A stretch of DNA of 64,000 nucleotides from Alphaproteobacteria bacterium (lineage in GTDB: Bacteria; Pseudomonadota; Alphaproteobacteria; Caulobacterales; Maricaulaceae). Each line of letters starts with the position of its first letter. Position 1 is the stretch's first letter. This document shows, in pieces, positions 57,277 to 64,000 of the stretch. The stretch lies in the NCBI GenBank assembly GCA_016124675.1, contig WGNG01000001.1, positions 116,808 to 180,807 on the forward strand. Reading direction: 5' to 3'. The notes beneath the pieces are model-generated. The model worked only from the letters and a program-made list of their open reading frames with translations, ran no database searches and was not told where the DNA came from. The position numbers and the translations under genes are program-made.

Positions 57277-58262
57277 CGCCCGATACTCGCGCTGCGCGCC
57301 GCGATCCAGATGAAGGCCGGCGCGCCGACCAGCGCCGCCGCGACGCCCAGCTTCAGTTCCTGGGTGAACGGCGCCAGCCGGATCGCCAGGTCCGCCAGCG
57401 CCAGGATCGTCCCGGCCGCGAGCGCGCTGGGCAGGACGAGATCGCCCGGATCATGGCGCACCATCGGGCGCACCAGATGCGGCGCGACAATGCCGACAAA
57501 CCCGATCATCCCCGCCACCGCGACGGCGGAACCGGTCAGAAGCGCGCTCGCCAGGATCGCCAGCAGGCGGGTGCGCGAAATGTCGGCCCCCAGGCTCATC
57601 GCCGTGTCCTCGCCCAGCGTCAGGGCGCGCAGGCCCGGCAGGGCCAGCGCCGCCAGCCCCGCCCCGGCGATCCAGAACGGCGCGGCCAGCGCCAGATCAC
57701 TGAAGGAGCGGTTGGCCACCGAGCCCATGAGCCAGTTGACAAGATCGCTCAAGGTGAAGGGCGTCGGCGCCAGGTTCATGGCGAGCGCGCTCAAGGCGCC
57801 CGCGAAGCTTGAAATCCCCACCCCCGCCAGAATGAGCTGCACCACCGACAGGCGCGCGGCGGCGAGACCTGCGAGCATCCCCGCCGCCAGGGCTGCAAAC
57901 GCGATCGCCATCAGCGGCACGGCGAAGGCGCTGAGCGCGGCCAGGCCGAACCAGATGGCGATCACCGCCCCCAGCGCCGCCATGGCGCTGACGCCCAGCA
58001 CGCCGGGATCGGCCAGCGGATTGCGCAACAGCCCCTGCAACAGCGCCCCCGACGCGCCCAGCGCCGCACCGGTCACAAACGCCGCCAGCACGCGCGGCAG
58101 GCGGATTTCCTGTACGATCAGGCGCGCGCCTTCCGGCCCGGCGCCCAGCAGACCGGACAGCGTGTCGGCAAAGCTGAGCGGCGCGCTGCCCGCCATGATC
58201 CCGGCGAGGATCGCGGCGAGACCGGCGAGCGCCAGCATGGCGTTGAGCTGAAGACGGGTCAT
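57273..58262 (-). CDS. btuC: Cobalamin ABC importer, permease
   Basis: A 329-residue FecCD-family permease with about nine to ten hydrophobic segments. The R-L-P-R-V-L-A-A-F-V-T-G-A-A-L-G-A-S-G block near residue 54 and N-P-L-A-D-P-G-V-L-G near residue 81 are diagnostic, and the later G-F-V-G-I-V-A-P-H-L-V-R coupling region near residue 230 contacts the ATPase. It overlaps btuD and btuF by 4 bp each. In this operon it carries cobalamin across the inner membrane. Confidence 0.92.
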   Translation of the reverse strand: MTRLQLNAMLALAGLAAILAGIMAGSAPLSFADTLSGLLGAGPEGARLIVQEIRLPRVLAAFVTGAALGASGALLQGLLRNPLADPGVLGVSAMAALGAVIAIWFGLAALSAFAVPLMAIAFAALAAGMLAGLAAARLSVVQLILAGVGISSFAGALSALAMNLAPTPFTLSDLVNWLMGSVANRSFSDLALAAPFWIAGAGLAALALPGLRALTLGEDTAMSLGADISRTRLLAILASALLTGSAVAVAGMIGFVGIVAPHLVRPMVRHDPGDLVLPSALAAGTILALADLAIRLAPFTQELKLGVAAALVGAPAFIWIAARSASIGR

Positions 58263-59098
58263 GAGTCCGGTCCCGGCAAGGCGTTGGTTTCCTCACGCAG
58301 GATCCGCGCGGCCGCCGCCAGCCCCCAGTCGCTGCAGCCGATCAGCGCGCCGTCCAGATGAATGGCCGGCGTGCGCGCCAGCAAATCCGTGAGGACGCGA
58401 TGGCGCGTCAGGCTCCACTGGTCGGCGAGAATATCGGGCTGGTCGAAAAACCCGGTGATGATCAGCTGCGGCGGGTCCAGCACGAGGGCTTCCAGCGGCA
58501 CGCTGACCCAGCCGCTCGCGCCATCCGCAGCGGCTGCATTCTCCAGCCCCGCCGCCTCGATCATCTGGTGAATCAGCGTGCCCGACCCCGACGTCACCCC
58601 GCCGGGCGTCAGATACAGCGCGCGCGGGCGCGGTCCGGGCGCGGCGGCGGCGGCAAGATCCGCCTGCATGGCCGCCAGCAGCTCAGCGGCGCGCGCCTCC
58701 TGACCCAGCGCGTCACCGGCGCGCACGATCGCCTGCGCGATGTCGTCAAAACTGCGCGGGAAGCCCAGATCATGCACCTCCAGCCCGGTGCGCGCATAGA
58801 AAGCCTGCGCCCGCACCCCGCCGCCATAGCTGCGAACGATCAGGTCCGGCGCCAGCGCCAGCACGTCCTCGGCGCTCTCGCGCACCCGGCGCAGCCCTTC
58901 AGCCCGGGCGCGCAGGGCCGAATGCGCGTCGCCCGGACCGCTGGTGATGGCGGCGATCTGGTCGCGGTCCGCCAGCGCCAGCACATACTGGTCGGCGCAA
59001 TAATCCAGCGACACCACGCGCGGGCGCTCCGTCCCGCCGGCAGGTCCGGCGAGGCAGGCTGCGGCCAGAGCCGCCAGAGCGCCCGCGCGCAGCATCAT
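58259..59098 (-). CDS. btuF: Cobalamin-binding periplasmic protein
   Basis: A 279-residue class III solute-binding protein with a signal peptide (Ala/Leu core, cleavage near P-A-G-G-T-E). The mature part starts R-V-V-S-L-D-Y-C-A-D-Q-Y-V-L-A-L, as in BtuF and related binding proteins, and has the helical-backbone region L-A-P-D-L-I-V-R-S near residue 84. It hands cobalamin from BtuB to BtuC/D. The second codon is also ATG (59095). It starts 10 bp after btuB and overlaps btuC by 4 bp. Confidence 0.85.
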   Translation of the reverse strand: MMLRAGALAALAAACLAGPAGGTERPRVVSLDYCADQYVLALADRDQIAAITSGPGDAHSALRARAEGLRRVRESAEDVLALAPDLIVRSYGGGVRAQAFYARTGLEVHDLGFPRSFDDIAQAIVRAGDALGQEARAAELLAAMQADLAAAAAPGPRPRALYLTPGGVTSGSGTLIHQMIEAAGLENAAAADGASGWVSVPLEALVLDPPQLIITGFFDQPDILADQWSLTRHRVLTDLLARTPAIHLDGALIGCSDWGLAAAARILREETNALPGPDS

Positions 59099-59108
59099 GG
59101 CGTTCCCC

Positions 59109-60926
59109 TCACCGCGACAGCCTCAGCCCGGCCCAGGCCGAGCGGCCCGGCGTGCCATAGCCGAAGACCTGCTGGTAGTGGCGGTCCAGCAGATTCTCCA
59201 CCCGGCCATAGAGTTCCAGGCGCGAGGTCAGCTGGTAACGGGCGTTGAGGTCAAACCGCGTCCAGGCGGGAACCGTGCCGTTGGCGTCAAATTCCTCACT
59301 GTTATACCGGCCCGACAGGCTTGCGCCCCAGCGATCCGCGTCATAGCTCAACGCTGCATCCGCCGTGTGGCGCGCCAGGCGCGCAAGGCGGTTTCCAGCC
59401 CCGTCCTCGGCCTCCAGCCAGGCATAGCTGGCGCTGGCGCTCCAGCGGTCGGACAGGGCGGCGCGCGCCGCCAGCTCCGCCCCGTACGTATCGGCGCGCG
59501 CAATATTCTCATACCCGCCGGCGGCGAAGGAGAAGTCGATAAGGTCGGTGATATCCTGGGCAAACCAGGTGGCTTCAACCATGACCCGCCCGCCCGCGAG
59601 CGCGACATCGGCCCCCACATCATAACCCACGCTCTCCTCGGCCCTCAGGTCGGCATTCGGCGCCGTGGCGCCGCAGCAGAAGAAGGTCGTCTGGAAAAGG
59701 CTCGGCGCCCGGAAACCGGTCCCGGCATTGGCGCGCAGGCGCACCATCTCCGTCACCTGGGCCGAGGCGCTGATCCGCCCCGTGGTCGCTCCGCCATAGC
59801 GCTCGGATTCATCGCGGCGCACACCGCCGGTGAGCACGATCCCGTCGGCCGGGCGCAGCTCTCCCAGCACGAACACACCCTCCTGGCGCGAGCTGACGCC
59901 ATCGGCCTGCGACCGCTCCAGATCGAGGCCCGCCGCCAGCCGGTGGCCGGCCTCCAGCGTCCAGGCGCCGTCCACGCGGGCGATGCTCCGCTCCCCGCGC
60001 GCGCTGAACGGGAAGGCGCTGAACACATCGCGCTCGATATCGCTATAGCCGATCAGCGCCTGGGCGGTCAGCGCCTCGCCCGCAAAGCTGTTGGACCAGC
60101 GCACCGACGCCGACCGGTCGCGCGTCTTGTCAAAGTCATCGCTGTCGATGACGCCCGTGGGCAGGCCGAACCCGTCAAACTCGGTGCGCGCGCGGGTCTG
60201 GCGCGCGGCCAGGTCCAGCGCCCCTGCCCCGCCCAGCGCCAGCGTGCCGCTGGCGTGCAGGGTCAGGGCGTCATAGCCGTCCCGCTCGGTATTGCCGTCG
60301 CGCTCATCAGCCTTGGAAATGCCCTGCGTGTTGAACGTGCTGACCCCGAGGCGCAGCGCGCCCGCCTCACCCGACGCGTCAAACGCCGCACCGGCGCGCA
60401 CCGTGTCGAACGACCCGGCCTCGGCAAAACCGCTGAACCCTGCCCCCGGCGCCGCGCGCCGGGTCTGGATGGCGATCACCCCGCCAATGGCGTCCGATCC
60501 CCAGATCACCGACTGGGCGCCGCGCAATATCTCGATGCGCTCCACGGCGTCCGGGTCCAGCGATGCGAAGTTATACGCGCCGCCGGGCGAGGTGGCGTCA
60601 TTGACCGGCACGCCGTCCACCAGCACCAGGGTCTGGCCGCCCGACGCGCCGCGAATACGCACGGTCGCCACGCCGCCAAAGGCGCCGGTCTGGTTGATGG
60701 TCACGCCCGGCGCTGCAGCCAGCGCATCGACCACGAACGCGGCCCGGTCGAGCTCGGCCCGGCCGATCAGCGTGATCGCGGCGGCGCTTTCGCTGGCGGG
60801 CGCAGGCAGGCGCACTGACGTGACTTCAATCACGTCGGCAGGGTTGGAGGTTTCGGTCTCGGGGTTCGCCGCCGGCGCGCCTTGCGCCAGCGTCAGGGCC
60901 GCAAGGCCCGCAAGTGTGGATATCAT
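59109..60926 (-). CDS. btuB: TonB-dependent cobalamin receptor
   Basis: A 605-residue outer-membrane receptor. Start ATG 60926 is chosen because it puts a signal peptide (L-A-G-L-A-A-L-T-L-A-Q-G) at the N-terminus; ORF ATG 60956 is less likely. A TonB-box-like D-V-I-E-V-T-S-V-R follows, then the plug with A-P-G-V-T-I-N-Q-T-G, R-I-R-G-A-S-G-G-Q-T-L-V-L-V-D-G-V-P-V-N-D and E-I-L-R-G-A-Q-S-V-I-W-G-S-D-A-I-G-G-V-I. The barrel ends A-W-A-G-L-R-L-S-R rather than with a terminal Phe. A cobalamin riboswitch in the leader makes vitamin B12 the substrate with good confidence. Confidence 0.92.
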   Translation of the reverse strand: MISTLAGLAALTLAQGAPAANPETETSNPADVIEVTSVRLPAPASESAAAITLIGRAELDRAAFVVDALAAAPGVTINQTGAFGGVATVRIRGASGGQTLVLVDGVPVNDATSPGGAYNFASLDPDAVERIEILRGAQSVIWGSDAIGGVIAIQTRRAAPGAGFSGFAEAGSFDTVRAGAAFDASGEAGALRLGVSTFNTQGISKADERDGNTERDGYDALTLHASGTLALGGAGALDLAARQTRARTEFDGFGLPTGVIDSDDFDKTRDRSASVRWSNSFAGEALTAQALIGYSDIERDVFSAFPFSARGERSIARVDGAWTLEAGHRLAAGLDLERSQADGVSSRQEGVFVLGELRPADGIVLTGGVRRDESERYGGATTGRISASAQVTEMVRLRANAGTGFRAPSLFQTTFFCCGATAPNADLRAEESVGYDVGADVALAGGRVMVEATWFAQDITDLIDFSFAAGGYENIARADTYGAELAARAALSDRWSASASYAWLEAEDGAGNRLARLARHTADAALSYDADRWGASLSGRYNSEEFDANGTVPAWTRFDLNARYQLTSRLELYGRVENLLDRHYQQVFGYGTPGRSAWAGLRLSR

Positions 60927-61109
60927 CACTGCTTCATCCGGTAATGCGTGGATCACCGGGGGTGAGCACCCCGCCGCCGCGACTTCATGAACACCGCGCC
61001 CCGGGCTTGGCGCAGGGCGCCGCCCCCGGCGCTCACGCGCCTTTACGGTGTCGTTTCACGCGGGATGATCCCTCGCCGGCCATGGTGTGTCCCCGCACCC
61101 GGTCCGCAC

Positions 61110-61300
61110 GACGTGACGGCAGGTCTCCTGGCTTGCAGATCATCGCGCGTCCGCCGCCTTCCCGAAGCCTTGCGGCCCAGTGGCATACTGGCGAACGCCC
61201 TCCCTGCTCACAGTTGCGGGTACAGCCCCGGACCTGAGGACCCGTCTGGCCCTCTCACCGGTGTTCCCTTTTCACCCGCTCGCGCGGGACCGTCGCCCTA
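61110..61300 (-). promoter_or_regulatory. Cobalamin riboswitch
   Basis: The btuB leader on the minus strand contains the cobalamin riboswitch hallmarks in order: a GGGTGAAAAGGGAA start near 61280-61265, CCGGTGA shortly after, CTGTACCCGCAACTGTGA in the middle, a GCCACTGGG element, and the B12 box (complement of 61115-61133, reading AGCCAGGAGACCTGCC). Binding of adenosylcobalamin would turn the btuB-btuF-btuC-btuD operon down. About 180 bases separate it from the btuB start; I see no T-run terminator, so translational control is likely. Confidence 0.95.
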
Positions 61301-61301
61301 A

Positions 61302-62459
<1,158 letters not shown>

Positions 62460-62465
62460 TCTTTT

Positions 62466-62612
62466 CCTCCCCCGCTTGCGGGGGATGAGGCGTCGAAGAT
62501 CGATCCGGTGAATCGATGGACATGCCGAATGTCAGCGAAGCTGACGGAGGGGGGAGCTTGCCATCCCCCCTCGGTCCTTCGGACCACTCCCCCCGCATGC
62601 GGGGGAAGACAC
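62466..62612. repeat. Palindromic intergenic repeat, type B
   Basis: Between mdh and asd. It opens CCTCCCCCGCTTGCGGGGGATG, then GTCAGCGAAGCTGAC, GGTCCTTCGGACC and CCCCCCGCATGCGGGGG hairpin arms. The order matches 40613-40765 in outline, including the leading hairpin and a G-run after the second arm. No gene is present, and it may terminate mdh transcription. Confidence 0.75.
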
Positions 62613-62634
62613 GTAATCGACAGGAACCCGACCC

Positions 62635-63663
62635 ATGCCCCTCAATATCGCCATTGTCGGCGCCACCGGTGCGGTTGGCGCGGAAATGCTCACCATTCTG
62701 GCCGAGCGTCTGTTCCCGGCCGGCGAAGTCCATGCGCTGGCCAGCCGCAAATCCATGGGGCGCGAGCTGTCCTATGGCGACAAGACGCTGAAAGTGAAGG
62801 ACGCCGACACTTTCGACTATTCCACCGTCGATCTGGTGCTGATGAGCGCGGGCGGGGATGTGTCCAGGGCCATGGCGCCGAAAATCGCCGCCGCCGGGGC
62901 GCTGGTGATCGACAATTCCAGCGCCTGGCGCATGGACCCGGATGTGCCCCTGGTGGTGCCCGAGGTGAACCCGGACACCCTCGGCCAGCGCCCGAAGAAG
63001 GCCATCATCGCCAATCCCAATTGCTCGACCATCCAGACCGTGGTGGCGCTCAAGCCCATTCATGATCTGGCCGGGATCGTGCGCGCCAGCGTCGCGACCT
63101 ATCAGTCGGTGTCCGGCGCGGGCAAGGAGGGCATGGACGAGCTGTGGACCCAGACCCGCGGCATTTTCGTCAATGACGAGGTGAGCCCCGAACACTTCCC
63201 CAAGCAGATCGCCTTCAACATCATTCCCAAGATCGACGACTTCATGGAGGACGGCGCCACGAAGGAAGAGTGGAAGATGATGGTCGAGACCAAGAAAATC
63301 CTCGATCCCAAAATCCGCCTCTTCGCCACCTGCGTGCGCGTGCCGGTGTTTGTGGGCCACTGCGTCGCCGCGCATCTCGAGCTCGAACGCCCCTTGAGCG
63401 CCGCCAGGGCCCGCAGCGTGCTGCGCGAGGCGCCCGGCCTCATGGTCATCGACCGCGCCGATGATGACGATCCGCAATTCATCACCCCGGTGGAGAGCGT
63501 CGGCGAGTTCGCCACCTTCGTCAGCCGCATCCGCACCGATCCCACGGTGGAAAATGGCCTCGCCCTGTGGATCGCCGCCGACAATCTGCGCAAGGGCGCC
63601 GCCCTCAACGCGGTCCAGATCGCCGAGGTCTGCCTCAATGCAGGCTGGCTGAAAGGGCGGTAG
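62635..63663 (+). CDS. asd: Aspartate-semialdehyde dehydrogenase
   Basis: A 342-residue enzyme reducing aspartyl phosphate to the semialdehyde, the branch point for lysine, threonine and methionine. The NADPH loop is I-V-G-A-T-G-A-V-G near residue 6; N-P-N-C-S-T-I-Q holds the catalytic cysteine near residue 130; S-V-S-G-A-G-K-E-G and R-V-P-V-F-V-G-H-C follow, with the histidine in the latter. The product is the substrate pool for the fused LysC/LysA enzyme's pathway. It follows mdh across the repeat, perhaps in a separate transcript. Confidence 0.96.
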   Translation: MPLNIAIVGATGAVGAEMLTILAERLFPAGEVHALASRKSMGRELSYGDKTLKVKDADTFDYSTVDLVLMSAGGDVSRAMAPKIAAAGALVIDNSSAWRMDPDVPLVVPEVNPDTLGQRPKKAIIANPNCSTIQTVVALKPIHDLAGIVRASVATYQSVSGAGKEGMDELWTQTRGIFVNDEVSPEHFPKQIAFNIIPKIDDFMEDGATKEEWKMMVETKKILDPKIRLFATCVRVPVFVGHCVAAHLELERPLSAARARSVLREAPGLMVIDRADDDDPQFITPVESVGEFATFVSRIRTDPTVENGLALWIAADNLRKGAALNAVQIAEVCLNAGWLKGR

Positions 63664-63676
63664 GGGGCAAAAATCC

Positions 63677-63798
63677 CCTCTCCCCTCTGAAGAGGGGAGA
63701 GGGGGCTTTGACGCCTGAGTTTGTTCCGGAAATGCAAGCGCCTGGCTTCAACGGATTGAACGAGGCGTAGAAGCCCCCTCTCCCCCATTCATGGGGGA
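63677..63798. repeat. 122-bp tandem repeat unit, copy 1
   Basis: Matches 63879-64000 with one difference (G at 63703 against A at 63905). It starts CCTCTCCCCTCTGAAGAGGGGAGAGG, a stable hairpin just after asd, then carries a conserved stretch whose reverse complement also occurs at 27652-27692, and ends TCTCCCCCATTCATGGGGGA. Confidence 0.9.
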
Positions 63799-63878
63799 GA
63801 GGTAAGGTGAGGGGGGACCTCTCCGCCCCCCCTTGCGCTCGCCGCGTCTGGACGAACCGCCGCGCACCCCTCACCTTA
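63799..63878. other. Spacer between the 122-bp repeats
   Basis: An 80-bp spacer containing GGTAAGGTGAGGGG and the reverse-related CCCCTCACCTTACC at its two ends, which makes an inverted repeat with a spacer of roughly 50 bp. No gene. Confidence 0.7.
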
Positions 63879-64000
63879 CCTCTCCCCTCTGAAGAGGGGA
63901 GAGGAGGCTTTGACGCCTGAGTTTGTTCCGGAAATGCAAGCGCCTGGCTTCAACGGATTGAACGAGGCGTAGAAGCCCCCTCTCCCCCATTCATGGGGGA
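63879..64000. repeat. 122-bp tandem repeat unit, copy 2 (runs to window edge)
   Basis: Same orientation as copy 1, offset by 202 bp. The end of the window falls at the matching point inside the CCCCCATTCATGGGGG hairpin, so the unit probably continues. Confidence 0.85.

Noticed and set aside
61081..61300. Terminator-antiterminator pair for the btuB leader
   Set aside because: The cobalamin aptamer is clear, but I could not find a hairpin followed by a T-run before btuB, so I do not claim transcriptional termination.

Overview
The window is 64 kb of GC-rich, densely coding chromosome from an alphaproteobacterium. The gene content points to the Caulobacterales/Maricaulales side (Hyphomonadaceae or Maricaulaceae-like). 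Supporting genes are a GapR-type DUF2312 protein, a hda-ppk-ppx block, a very large NAD-glutamate dehydrogenase, a Sua5-type enzyme, two TonB-dependent receptors and many 4-bp ATGA/GTGA gene overlaps. No phage, plasmid backbone, rRNA or CRISPR array is visible. Most of it is ordinary chromosomal metabolism. The less ordinary parts are an acyl-CoA operon holding a toxin-antitoxin-like pair, an aconitase-like/lyase cassette, a decayed IS481 element beside a tRNA gene, and several families of structured intergenic repeats.

Layout. 1-5.5 kb: start of a family 9 glycosyltransferase, a hypothetical protein, YgfZ, a Tat-exported PhoX-like protein, Sua5 and a GrlR-like protein. 5.5-11 kb (minus): DUF2066 protein, hda, ppk1 and ppx, divergent from purM-purN (11.1-12.8 kb). 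13-17.3 kb: a FecA-like TonB receptor converging on a BCCT transporter across a strong hairpin. 17.3-20.7 kb: a poorly coding stretch, a glutaredoxin/membrane fusion, the IS481 remnant, tRNA-Arg(ACG) and a cytochrome P450. 20.7-28.4 kb (minus): an S58 peptidase, two AbgT transporters, an amidohydrolase lipoprotein and about 1 kb of repeats.

28.4-43.4 kb: an aconitase-type hydratase (large and small subunits) coupled to an isocitrate-lyase/PEP-mutase family lyase; glutaryl-CoA dehydrogenase; a fused aspartate kinase/diaminopimelate decarboxylase; a sarcosine-oxidase-like flavoprotein with two small hypotheticals; and a minus-strand operon of CitE-like lyase, MaoC hydratase, acyl-CoA dehydrogenase and two CaiB CoA-transferases, with DUF433/DUF5615 between the transferases. 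I infer that both this operon and the hydratase/lyase cassette handle small branched dicarboxylic acids (C5-C6, such as itaconate, mesaconate, citramalate or dimethylmalate). The sequence does not fix the substrates.

43.5-56.5 kb: a secreted VOC protein, a large zinc metalloprotease, a DUF3108 protein, gapR with a partner, a lipoprotein hydrolase, a TPR protein, a structured non-coding region, an SDR and NAD-glutamate dehydrogenase. 56.5-61.3 kb: a btuB-btuF-btuC-btuD cobalamin-uptake operon behind a clear cobalamin riboswitch. 61.5-64 kb: malate dehydrogenase and aspartate-semialdehyde dehydrogenase, ending in tandem repeats that run to the window edge.
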